Shown one piece after another: positions 35,153 to 43,463 of a stretch of 64,000 bases of DNA (positions are counted from its first letter, which is position 1; each line of letters starts with the position of its first letter). A program made the position numbers and the translations under genes. The stretch is from CAINVV01 sp964528535 (GTDB lineage: Bacteria > Bacteroidota > Bacteroidia > Bacteroidales > Prolixibacteraceae): the NCBI GenBank assembly GCA_964528535.1, contig CAZGSQ010000001.1:62001-126000 (forward strand), written 5' to 3'. Below the pieces are notes generated by a model that worked only from the letters and a program-made list of their open reading frames with translations, did no database searches and was not told the origin of the DNA.

Positions 35153-38100
35153 CTATTTTTTAATGGGACTGACTTTAAAAGAGAACCTGTAATTTTGATA
35201 AACAAGGCGGTATTTCTCCAATGGCCATTGCCCCCAGCTGTCGATGCCCCCCACGCCGGTCTGTTTGTAGTCGATGTGCAACTGCGTTTGCTTGCGTGGA
35301 ACGAGTTCTCCGGAGTGTCGCTGGTGTTTCTGTTCACCATCGTCGAGATCGGCATCAAAATAGTGCAATGCACTCATGCTTAAAGGCGCAATGGATTCAA
35401 TTTTAAGGCCCACACCTTTGGTATTGAAAATTTTGAACCAGCGGATGTCGGTATGGTTGCCATTTTCCTGTGGACGGACATAAGGATAAAACTGGCTTTT
35501 TACACTCTGGTGATAGATGCCAATATTGGAGGCATAATTACGGTCCTGGTAATTCTCGACGGGTCCGCGGCCATAATATTCAATTGTTTCAAATCCTTCT
35601 GGAAGAATCCAGTTGACCCCGAAACGAGGCAACATGGATATAATCTTTAAAGGATCTGCAACAAGTTGTTGATCCACAAACATTTCGCCTTTTGCCTGGA
35701 TGGTGTACGCGAGGATTAGCTTGGACGATACATCCGGCAATGAATAGGTTGTTTTCACTTTTACCATGCCTGCGGAGTCTTTTGCCGACATTTGATCCAA
35801 TACCAGGTTGGCTTGTGCAGCCTTCCAATCCTTCAATTTCTTCTGAAGTCCAGCTCCCATGTCGTTGTCGGTTGGGGCCCTCCAGAAGGCAGGTCTGACA
35901 CCCATTTCGGTGTCCATCATGCTGGTTTTGTTCACCTCGTACCTGGTGATTAGTCCGGTGGTTTTGCTGAACTCCATGATCAGACTGGCTGAAGTGATGC
36001 GCCAGACCGAGGTGTTTTCTGTCAGAATGATTTTCTCAGCAGGCTTGATCTGATGGTCAGATTTGTAAGATCCGGCCAATGACAACTGTTCGTCGGCTAT
36101 TGTAAATCCTGCAGGAATAAGCTGGTGATCAGATTTCTGCCTGTACACAACATTGAGAAAGACCTCTCCATCAGGTTGTGGTTTTGCAGGTAGATTAAAT
36201 TCGGCGGTAGCATGTGCCTTTACATCGAGTTTATCCACTTTCCCAGATTGTTTCACAGCTCCATTGACTGTAATATTCCACTCCATGGTAACATCCGACA
36301 AATCTTTGAAAAAATTCTCGTTGTAAACGGAGATAGTCGATGGATTAACAAGGGTGGTATGGATGTTCTGGTACACTTTTTTCATTTCCCAGGCATGGGG
36401 ATTGGGATTGCGGTTTGGGTAGAACAGTCCGTTGCACATGAAATTGTTGTCGGAAGGCAGATCTTTGCCATAATCTCCGCCGTAGGCATAAATGGTATCG
36501 CCCTTTTCTGTGATTTTTTGCAATCCCTGGTCGACGAAATCCCATATAAATCCACCTTGAAAATTCTTCGGATTTCCACGGATGATGTCCCAGTAATCCT
36601 TGAAATTACCCAGCGAATTGCCCATGGCATGAGCATATTCGCACATGATGAAGGGTTTGACTGGATGGAGGTTTTTCTTTGCATATTCCACCATACTGGT
36701 CGGAGTAGGGTACATTGGATTGACTATGTCAGTATTGAATTCTGTGGCGAAATTTCTGTAACTGCTCACTGCCCTTTCGTACTGAACCGGACGTGACTGA
36801 TCCATTTTCTTCAACCACAGGTAGCATTCGTAGAAATTGTAACCATTGCCGGCTTCGTTGCCCAGGCTCCAGGTTATGACGGAGGCATGGTTTTTATCGC
36901 GCTGGTACATGCGCTGTACCCGCATCAGATGGGCCTCTTTCCAGGATGGTCTGTTGGCCAGTGTGACTGCAATGTCATAGCCTATTCCATGGGATTCGTT
37001 GTTTGCCTCATCCACCACATAGATTCCGTATTGGTCACAAAGCTGGTACCAGTATTCGTCGTTGGGATAGTGACATGTGCGTACTGCGTTGATATTGAAC
37101 TGTTTCATTAGCTTGACATCGCGGAGCATGGATTCTTTCGAGAGGGTTTGTCCTGTCACAGGATCCGTCTCGTGGCGGTTGGCTCCTTTGATCAGCACAG
37201 GTTTGCCGTTTACAAGCAACATTCCATCCTGAATTTTGACCTCACGGAAGCCAACCTGTTGTGGAATGACCTCGATGACTTTTCCCGTATTGTCAAAGAG
37301 CGTTAGTAGCAACTTGTAAAGGTTAGGTTCTTCGGCCGACCAGAGTTTTGGGGCAGAAACAGGGATGGAAACTGATTTTTCTGTTTCATGGTTCAAGACA
37401 ACATCGGTGGTAGAGATCACCTTTTCTCCATCCAACAGTTTGGCAGTTACTTTTGCCACAGCCTCTTTGCTGAGTTGGATATTTAAATTGAGGTTGGCAT
37501 TCTGATAATTGGCATCCAATCGGGTATTTAGTGCAAAATCTTCGATATGGATTGTTTCTCGTTTGATCAGGTAGCAGTCACGGGTAATGCCGCTCAACCG
37601 CCAGAAATCCTGACCTTCGAGGTAGGTGCCGTCGCACCAGCGCATCACCTTCAATACGATCAGGTTCTTGCCGCCAACCAGCACTTTTGAAAGATCAAAT
37701 TCTGATGGTAGCTTCCCATCTTCTCCGTACCCAATGTATTTGCCGTTTACCCAGACCATGAGATTCGATTTGGCGGCACCAATGTGCAATACGATATTCT
37801 TTCCGACCCAATTTTGGGGGAGGTCTACTTCGCGGCGGTACACTCCAGTCGGATCATAGGTTAGCGGAACAATTGGCGGATTGGGTGCCTGCAGGTGCTG
37901 AAATTCATATCCTATGTTCACATAAATGGGAAATCCGTAGTTGTTCACCTCCCAGTTGGCAGGAACTTTGAAATTGTCCCAGTCCGTATCCTTAAATCCA
38001 GTTTCAGCAATATTCATAGGCACATCTGCTGGTTTTTCAAACCACTTGAATTTCCAGGTGCCGTTTAGGCTCAAGTTATGTTCAGAACTCTCCCAGCTGT

Positions 38101-38284
38101 TTTGGATGGCCTCCTTTTCGTTTGGATAGACCTGAAAACTGGCGTGCATGGGAAGTCTGTTCTCCTCATTTTTTGTTTCATCCAACCAGTAAGGCGCTGT
38201 GTCTTGTTTCTGAGCCTTGACAGGCATGATTGAGATTAGGCCAACAAACAGACATAAGACATTGATTAAGTACGATTTGTTCAT
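35153..38284 (-). CDS. Secreted LacZ-type GH2 beta-galactosidase
   Basis: A 1043-residue exported enzyme (MNKSYLINVLCLFVGLISIMPVKAQ signal). All five LacZ domains are recognisable: sugar-binding with SLNGTWKFKWFEKP and YDPTGVYRREVDLP, Ig-like, TIM barrel with HYPNDEYWYQLCDQYGIYVV, second Ig-like, and the C-terminal domain with ENYQDRNYASNIG. Catalytic residues are classical: acid/base Glu about 477 in SLGNEAGNG, nucleophile Glu about 549 in IMCEYAHAMGNS. Of the four GH2 proteins in the window this is the one for which beta-galactosidase is the safest call. Last gene of the operon GH116 - small protein - GH2 (gaps 14 and 36 nt), closed by the terminator at 35099-35129. Confidence 0.92.
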   Translation of the reverse strand: MNKSYLINVLCLFVGLISIMPVKAQKQDTAPYWLDETKNEENRLPMHASFQVYPNEKEAIQNSWESSEHNLSLNGTWKFKWFEKPADVPMNIAETGFKDTDWDNFKVPANWEVNNYGFPIYVNIGYEFQHLQAPNPPIVPLTYDPTGVYRREVDLPQNWVGKNIVLHIGAAKSNLMVWVNGKYIGYGEDGKLPSEFDLSKVLVGGKNLIVLKVMRWCDGTYLEGQDFWRLSGITRDCYLIKRETIHIEDFALNTRLDANYQNANLNLNIQLSKEAVAKVTAKLLDGEKVISTTDVVLNHETEKSVSIPVSAPKLWSAEEPNLYKLLLTLFDNTGKVIEVIPQQVGFREVKIQDGMLLVNGKPVLIKGANRHETDPVTGQTLSKESMLRDVKLMKQFNINAVRTCHYPNDEYWYQLCDQYGIYVVDEANNESHGIGYDIAVTLANRPSWKEAHLMRVQRMYQRDKNHASVITWSLGNEAGNGYNFYECYLWLKKMDQSRPVQYERAVSSYRNFATEFNTDIVNPMYPTPTSMVEYAKKNLHPVKPFIMCEYAHAMGNSLGNFKDYWDIIRGNPKNFQGGFIWDFVDQGLQKITEKGDTIYAYGGDYGKDLPSDNNFMCNGLFYPNRNPNPHAWEMKKVYQNIHTTLVNPSTISVYNENFFKDLSDVTMEWNITVNGAVKQSGKVDKLDVKAHATAEFNLPAKPQPDGEVFLNVVYRQKSDHQLIPAGFTIADEQLSLAGSYKSDHQIKPAEKIILTENTSVWRITSASLIMEFSKTTGLITRYEVNKTSMMDTEMGVRPAFWRAPTDNDMGAGLQKKLKDWKAAQANLVLDQMSAKDSAGMVKVKTTYSLPDVSSKLILAYTIQAKGEMFVDQQLVADPLKIISMLPRFGVNWILPEGFETIEYYGRGPVENYQDRNYASNIGIYHQSVKSQFYPYVRPQENGNHTDIRWFKIFNTKGVGLKIESIAPLSMSALHYFDADLDDGEQKHQRHSGELVPRKQTQLHIDYKQTGVGGIDSWGQWPLEKYRLVYQNYRFSFKVSPIKK

Positions 38285-38320
38285 AAAATTATTTCATTTG
38301 GTACAACTTTCATTTCCTGG

Positions 38321-38647
38321 TCACATCTTAACTACCGGGATTTTGTATTTCCCCGAAAGTAGCAATTTTCTGGAAGTCAAAGAAAGAGGGTATATTTCAT
38401 TTCTCCAGACGAATTTTGGCGCTGATTCACCTTTTTTGATGATTTCATCTTTTACACCTGTCGTCAGGACATCCCATCCTATCCTGTTCTTATATCCCGG
38501 ATAGGGCACCCATTCCAGGTACAGCACCAGACTTGATTTCAGCAACCCGGTATTTCCCATCTGCTGCAGGAGATTGCGCTTCTCCGATGCATTTGCCATA
38601 TGAATGATCAGCAATAGCACTGCGATGAAAATACAACCGATTCTCAT
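38321..38647 (-). CDS. Small secreted protein of unknown function
   Basis: A 108-residue protein with a signal peptide (MRIGCIFIAVLLLIIHMANA). The mature 88 residues include LVLYLEWVPYPGYKNRIGWD and a basic C-terminus; I recognise no family. It sits between a GH116 and a GH2 gene with gaps of 14 and 36 nt, so it is almost certainly co-transcribed with them. It could be a small accessory or binding protein. A truncated fragment of a larger enzyme is also possible, since the WVPYPGY stretch looks like part of a longer beta-rich domain. The tight operon spacing argues that it is expressed. Confidence 0.55.
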   Translation of the reverse strand: MRIGCIFIAVLLLIIHMANASEKRNLLQQMGNTGLLKSSLVLYLEWVPYPGYKNRIGWDVLTTGVKDEIIKKGESAPKFVWRNEIYPLSLTSRKLLLSGKYKIPVVKM

Positions 38648-38661
38648 TTTTTTGTTTTACC

Positions 38662-41229
38662 TTAAAGTATTTCGATAGTGGCGGAATTATTCCCCTTCGC
38701 CGATAGCGTGAAATTTTTCAGTTTGGTCTGACCGAGACCGTTGAGTGAAAACCTGTTGAGTTCCAGTTTTCCACCCAGGACACTAAGCGTGGCTTTTCCC
38801 TTCTCCACCAGACAAGTTCCCCAGGCATTGCCATTGCTCCAGAAATAGTCTCCCGGTTCGGCTGCGAATGACATGCTTTTGTCGACACCTGAATAGTGAA
38901 ATCCTGACAAGGCAATAACGGCAGCCCAACTGGCCATTGCTCTGGCATAGTGATGGCCACATTCAGGTTCATCATAAGGGTTGCGCTTGTAACCATCAAA
39001 GCGGTCACGGATGCTTTTGATGCATTTAAGACCGTCGTCAACCTGACCTTCAAAAAGCATTCCAACGGCGGCAGTATATTCGAATCCGGTCATCGCTTCT
39101 GAGAAGTAGGGGAAAGGGACCTTCAATCTTCCTTTGGGCCAACTGGCCATGATCAAACCACTTTCATCGCCCATTGCATAGGACCTCATGTTGTTGAACA
39201 TCTGTGAAAAGTCGGTTACATAATTACACTTCATAATCGTTGCGAGAGTCGTCCGGATGTTTGCTGCTTTCCCAAGGTAACCCAATCCGCAGATATGGGC
39301 CATGTACTGGCCCACCAGCTGGTCAACGAGGCAACCTTTTCCAAGTTGGAAATCAGGATTCGAAAGATCTTTGCTTCCCATGCCGATTTGGAGTCCGGGA
39401 TAAATTTCGGCCTTGCTTTTTGGTGGACGGATTTCCTGTTCATAGTAGGCTCCATTGAAGAGATGGGCGTCTGTCCACAGAGTGCCTGATTCATAGAGGC
39501 TTCTGCATTTTTTGGCAAACTCTTTGTCCTTCATGTATTTTGCCATCTCTTCTGCGGCACGGAGCGCGCCGAGGTACCAGAATTCCATCTGAGGATTTGG
39601 GCCAAAATATTCTACGTCCATTGTATTGTGCTGGCAACCTTCCATTACTCCGTCAACATCGCCGTCCCAGCCGCCTTTGACCCATGCAAAGGCCAATGCT
39701 CTTTTTACATGATCCCAATTTTTCCGGAGGAATAGGTCGTCTCCGGATAGCTGCCATTCGCGGTAAAATTTCAGGATGGTTCCCATCTGCCCGTCAGCAG
39801 CCGCAACTTTGTTGTTGCAGGCATTTGCCAGCGGAAGTCCTGCCCTGAAACACATCAGCCCTGATGCATCGGAGGCATAATTGAACTCCACATCCCGCAT
39901 CGTTTGAGCCAGTTCACCAAAGAGAAAGGGTGTCGCCACTTCATAATTCCAAACATGCGTGCAGGAACCCTGGCAGGAACCGAAATCATCCATGACACCT
40001 TCCCAGCCCATCATGTGGCCGTCCCTGATTCTGAAGACCGTCTGGGATCGCAGGGTGCTCAGGTTGAATAGTGCAGCTTCCTTTACTACATCCGGTAGTG
40101 AAGAATGCACAAAGGCATTCATAAATTTCAGCGTTTTTTGTTCCAGATCCGGAATCTGAGGGACAATTTTCTGGGCGGCATCCCAGGCATCGTTGTATTT
40201 TGTGCTATAATAGTTCCCGACTATTTCTTTCGACCAGCCATATCTGTTCGGGAAATTCCAGGTAATGTAAAACCGGAAAGATTCTTTCCCATGCGGGGGA
40301 ATCTCCTTCTTGACTGCCAATGAAGCCATCGGGTCGTGGTCATTCAGTTTTTGCTTGTCTGTCAGTTCTCCGTCTGCGCTGAAATCATCCCAGCAATCGA
40401 GCAGGGAGCGCTCCCAATGATTGGCCTCAGAAGAGCGTCGATAACTAATGGCTGATTTTTCCGAAGTAGTGAGTGCGATGGTACCGAATGCGGCGTCAGT
40501 TTTGGAAATACTGTCGGAATACATGAAGATTCCGCTCACTTCGCCGCTTTGCCGGTAAACGTTTTGGTTGTATCTGGCTCCATCGGGAATGAAGTCACCT
40601 TTCCAGTCGCGATGGAAATTGCTTCCATCTTTCCCCACAAAATTTCGCATTGACCCACAGACCGAAACTTGCATTGCTTTGTCTGTCAGATTGGTCACTT
40701 CATAAGTTAGCACTGCAATGGGAAGACCGCTGGCTTCTGCATCGCCAGGGACCAGCGGATTGAATCCCGTTATTTTTACCTTGACAGGCATGGTTTTGTC
40801 TGATAGGTGGACCATTCCAACCGGATAGGAAGCATCGAAACTGCATTCTGAAAATCTTGGAAATCCATGTTGATTGACAGGTCTTCCTTCGTAATGCTGG
40901 TATTCAGATGGGTGTAAAGGTCCAATCAGGGCACGTGTTTGCGAAGTTTCATGCTCTGGTTTTACAAAAATTGAAAAAAATGGCACATTGTTTCCCTTGG
41001 TGGTAGTGCTGTAACCAATGGCAGGCTTGTTCATTATCTCCCAATCACGCAATTCCCCTCTTCCACCCAAAGAGACTGTCCCAGTTCCGATACCGCCCAA
41101 AGGGAGCGCTATACGGAGCAAATGTTCCTGATCGAAGTGTTTCACAACTGGCCATTCGATGGGATTTTCGGCGGCAACCAGGGTGAGTGACAGAATACAG
41201 TAGACGATTGAAAACAAGTATTTTTTCAT
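38662..41229 (-). CDS. Secreted GH116 family beta-glycosidase (GBA2-like)
   Basis: An 855-residue exported enzyme (MKKYLFSIVYCILSLTLVAA signal) of the family containing beta-glucosidases, beta-xylosidases and the animal non-lysosomal glucosylceramidase. The N-terminal beta-sandwich (GBA2_N) carries LPLGGIGTGTVSLGGRGELR, the family hallmark. The C-terminal (alpha/alpha)6 domain (about 380-830) has WEGVMDDFGSCQGSCTHVWN and MEGCQHNTMDVEYFGPNP, the latter in the region of the catalytic Asp/Glu. Length is normal for the family. First gene of a three-gene operon ending in a beta-galactosidase, so removal of glucosyl or xylosyl residues from the same glycan is plausible. Confidence 0.88.
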   Translation of the reverse strand: MKKYLFSIVYCILSLTLVAAENPIEWPVVKHFDQEHLLRIALPLGGIGTGTVSLGGRGELRDWEIMNKPAIGYSTTTKGNNVPFFSIFVKPEHETSQTRALIGPLHPSEYQHYEGRPVNQHGFPRFSECSFDASYPVGMVHLSDKTMPVKVKITGFNPLVPGDAEASGLPIAVLTYEVTNLTDKAMQVSVCGSMRNFVGKDGSNFHRDWKGDFIPDGARYNQNVYRQSGEVSGIFMYSDSISKTDAAFGTIALTTSEKSAISYRRSSEANHWERSLLDCWDDFSADGELTDKQKLNDHDPMASLAVKKEIPPHGKESFRFYITWNFPNRYGWSKEIVGNYYSTKYNDAWDAAQKIVPQIPDLEQKTLKFMNAFVHSSLPDVVKEAALFNLSTLRSQTVFRIRDGHMMGWEGVMDDFGSCQGSCTHVWNYEVATPFLFGELAQTMRDVEFNYASDASGLMCFRAGLPLANACNNKVAAADGQMGTILKFYREWQLSGDDLFLRKNWDHVKRALAFAWVKGGWDGDVDGVMEGCQHNTMDVEYFGPNPQMEFWYLGALRAAEEMAKYMKDKEFAKKCRSLYESGTLWTDAHLFNGAYYEQEIRPPKSKAEIYPGLQIGMGSKDLSNPDFQLGKGCLVDQLVGQYMAHICGLGYLGKAANIRTTLATIMKCNYVTDFSQMFNNMRSYAMGDESGLIMASWPKGRLKVPFPYFSEAMTGFEYTAAVGMLFEGQVDDGLKCIKSIRDRFDGYKRNPYDEPECGHHYARAMASWAAVIALSGFHYSGVDKSMSFAAEPGDYFWSNGNAWGTCLVEKGKATLSVLGGKLELNRFSLNGLGQTKLKNFTLSAKGNNSATIEIL

Positions 41230-41410
41230 GAGCGCAATATTTGAGGAGCTAAAAATAATCAGATCCTTCGGAGAAACCTCCTGTTCAATTTTTTTTCTGG
41301 TAGAAAGCTATGAAACGAGCATGGGCAACACCCACAAAAGGCGATGTAAATTCACCTGCGAGTTCCATAAGTACTTACAGATATTCAGAAACTGTTTAAA
41401 ATTTATTTCT

Positions 41411-41529
41411 AAATCCCGTGAGGGATTGTATGTGGGTAGAATAAAATGCTAATCGAGAATTTCGTCCCGGATGGGACGAGATATCCTACGTAGCATTTAG
41501 ATTTCTACCCATATTTCATGCCTACGGCA
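41411..41529. repeat. Multi-hairpin intergenic repeat element
   Basis: Four paired structures lie within 119 nt. AATCCC/GGGATT at 41412-41427 closes a GTGA loop. A long-range stem joins TGGGTAGAA (41433-41441) to TTCTACCCA (41503-41511), continued by AAATGCTA (41444-41451) with TAGCATTT (41491-41498). Enclosed in it is TCGTCCC/GGGACGA (41462-41479). TGCC/GGCA follows at 41519-41529. The short motifs (CGTCCC..GGGACG, TGCCTACGGCA, GGGTAGAA) resemble intergenic repeats that I remember from several Bacteroidetes genomes; recurrence here would need a genome search. It follows the ECF sigma relic directly. Confidence 0.75.
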
Positions 41530-41537
41530 CGTTCTTT

Positions 41538-41766
41538 TTATCTGAAATTATCGCAAAATTTGAATAAAGAGAAATTTAAACGGTCTCTCAATTGTTTAAC
41601 AAATATATTTACGATTGAAAACCTTCCGCACCACCTCCTCAGCATCGATTTGTGTCGGAACATTCCTCTTGGCAAAACCCTTGATTTTATTTCTGTATTT
41701 GTAAAAAAGCACCTCGAAAGCAGCCGGTTCGTTTGCAAAAACTTTTCCAAAATTAGTATCCTGAAC
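41538..41766 (-). pseudogene. Frameshifted relic of an ECF RNA polymerase sigma factor
   Basis: On the minus strand one frame reads FGKVFANEPAAFEVLFYKYR then KGFAKRNVPTQIDAEEVVRK, the typical region-2 start of Bacteroidetes ECF sigma factors. That frame stops at YIC*. The neighbouring frame then continues the family pattern as IFVKQLRDRLNFSLFKF and stops again. So a frameshift and a truncation remove the rest of region 2 and all of region 4. It overlaps no intact gene except a possible N-terminal tail against the nucleoside-gate gene. No anti-sigma gene is left. Confidence 0.7.
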
Positions 41767-41848
41767 TAACAGATGGTGTCGGATGTCAAAGACAAAGATG
41801 AGTTTAAAAGTTTTGTAGCAGCATGAGAAGCAGTTCCAAAATTGGGGA

Positions 41849-42787
41849 TTATTTCTTAAAATAGAGCTCAAATCTTCTGAGCCAAACATATAAGATAGCC
41901 AACAAAATTCTTGGAAAGACCAGTATTACAATTGGATAGCCCATTGCTGCAAACAGAAGTGTATCTTCGAGTTGGGAGTGTGACACCGCGATGTGGTGAT
42001 TCAGAAGATCTGCGTCCATCCTGGTAAGTTTGCCCTCCTCAGATTGGCTGATCATGATGGCGCCACCGTACGAAAGGCCCAATGTATAGGCGATCATCCA
42101 TAGAAAACCGGTGTTTGAGGATAGTCCCATGATACGGAGCAGTGGCTTAAAAGGGATTAGGATCCATCTGATAAGTCCAAACTCATCTAGAATTTTTTGC
42201 AGAACGAGCAGCAGATTCACCAACAATACAATCTTGAAGGTAGTTAGGGCAATTGCTTTGGACCAATCGGTCAAGGCAGGCACAAAACTTGCTGATTGCC
42301 TGATTAATAAACCAGTAGCCTCTGCAGTTTCACCGGGAAGAAATTTATTCAACAACACCGCAGCTATTAAACTGGCAGAAAGTCTCGTCAAGACCATCCG
42401 AAAGGGATTCGAACCTGTCTTCTTTTGAATGGCAGTTTCTACAATTAGTCCATGGGATATCAGGCACATCACAGCAAGAATGGTTCCTTCGCGGTAGCCG
42501 GTTCCCAATGTCGTCATGACGATGATGGACGAATAGATGTTGGTAAAGATGCTGGTGATCAGGACGACGGATGCCTCACCAGAGAGTCCGATCAGTTTAA
42601 GAAGAGGCGCCACCCAAGCAGCCAACACATTCAGCCACCCAGCAAAATCAAGCAAAAAGACAGCAAACGAAACTGGAATGGTGAGCTTTATGAGCCACAA
42701 AGCCGTTTTTGTTCCTTGCGGCAATGCCAATTTTACACAACCGTAAATTCTTTCCCAAGCCGTTGAAGAAGCTATAATCTCTGTCAA
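41849..42787 (-). CDS. Nucleoside-recognition (Gate) domain membrane protein
   Basis: A 312-residue polytopic membrane protein with about eight hydrophobic segments in two Gate (nucleoside recognition) domains, like fused SpmA/SpmB-type proteins. The first repeat has LIKLTIPVSFAVFLLDFAGW followed by VLITSIFTNIYSSIIVM, and the second has SKAIALTTFKIVLLVNLLLV and LGLSYGGAIMISQSEEG. The Gly/Ser-rich mid-membrane motif repeats in both halves. Such proteins are found in many non-sporulating bacteria and their substrate is unknown. It lies 15 nt after the Tudor-like protein gene at 42803 and is probably co-transcribed with it. Confidence 0.75.
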   Translation of the reverse strand: MTEIIASSTAWERIYGCVKLALPQGTKTALWLIKLTIPVSFAVFLLDFAGWLNVLAAWVAPLLKLIGLSGEASVVLITSIFTNIYSSIIVMTTLGTGYREGTILAVMCLISHGLIVETAIQKKTGSNPFRMVLTRLSASLIAAVLLNKFLPGETAEATGLLIRQSASFVPALTDWSKAIALTTFKIVLLVNLLLVLQKILDEFGLIRWILIPFKPLLRIMGLSSNTGFLWMIAYTLGLSYGGAIMISQSEEGKLTRMDADLLNHHIAVSHSQLEDTLLFAAMGYPIVILVFPRILLAILYVWLRRFELYFKK

Positions 42788-42802
42788 TATGAACTGTTTT
42801 TA

Positions 42803-43333
42803 TCAGGATTTCACCCCTACAAAGTAGTGTTTATTCTCGGAGAAAAGGATGTTGAAGGAAGTAAGTGATCCGTAGATTCGCGTGATGTATTGCTGCATGT
42901 TCACCTTTTCCTCATCCGATAAACCCGGATGACTGTTGATGTTTTGTTCCAGTACCCGAAGTCTGTCGCGGAGCATAACTATTTTGTGGAAGAAGTTCTC
43001 GATGGGGATCTCCTTTGGTTTCAGGGAAAGATTTGCCGGCTGAAGGAGCATGTTGCCACCTTTCCATTTGTCGCCGATGGGTACAATCTCCTGCAAGGCG
43101 CTCTGCTCTTCCAGAACGAAACGCAGAACTTTCTCCACCTCGGCCAAAGTCAGTGAATTTTTAGGTTTCTCTGCCGGTGCATCTTTTACCTCAAGATCCT
43201 CATTTCTTTTTGTCATTTCAATTTTCCCGCCATGTTCAAAAAAAATCTCATAGGAGGTAATTTTGTTTTTACTGACGATTCCCTCTCCATACCGGGGATG
43301 CTCTACGCGGGTTCCAACTGCAAGTTCTTCCAT
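42803..43333 (-). CDS. Protein with PcrA/UvrD C-terminal (Tudor-like) domain
   Basis: A 176-residue cytoplasmic protein. The N-terminus GTRVEHPRYGEGIVSKNK is the small SH3/Tudor-like fold found at the C-terminus of PcrA/UvrD helicases, where it binds RNA polymerase. The remainder is helical with LAEVEKVLRFVLEEQSALQE and a late RDRLRVLEQNINSH, so a coiled coil is likely. I chose the ATG at 43333 (MEELAVG) because it places the Tudor-like strand at the start; an ATG at 43378 would add 15 residues. Interaction with transcription or repair machinery is an inference from the domain only. It precedes the Gate-domain gene by 15 nt. Confidence 0.65.
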   Translation of the reverse strand: MEELAVGTRVEHPRYGEGIVSKNKITSYEIFFEHGGKIEMTKRNEDLEVKDAPAEKPKNSLTLAEVEKVLRFVLEEQSALQEIVPIGDKWKGGNMLLQPANLSLKPKEIPIENFFHKIVMLRDRLRVLEQNINSHPGLSDEEKVNMQQYITRIYGSLTSFNILFSENKHYFVGVKS

Positions 43334-43463
43334 AGTAAATAATTCTATACGACTTTTATTCTCGAAATCTCGAGACATCCAAACTCCTCATTTATTCTTT
43401 GAACAAACAAAATTAATCAATTGAAATTCAATTACCAAGTTCAGTTAAAGAAGGACGCCTGAG

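Noticed and set aside
41849..41889. Intact small gene spanning 41596-41889
   Set aside because: Only its second half resembles a sigma factor and it breaks by frameshift; the first half overlaps the Gate-domain gene and looks non-coding.
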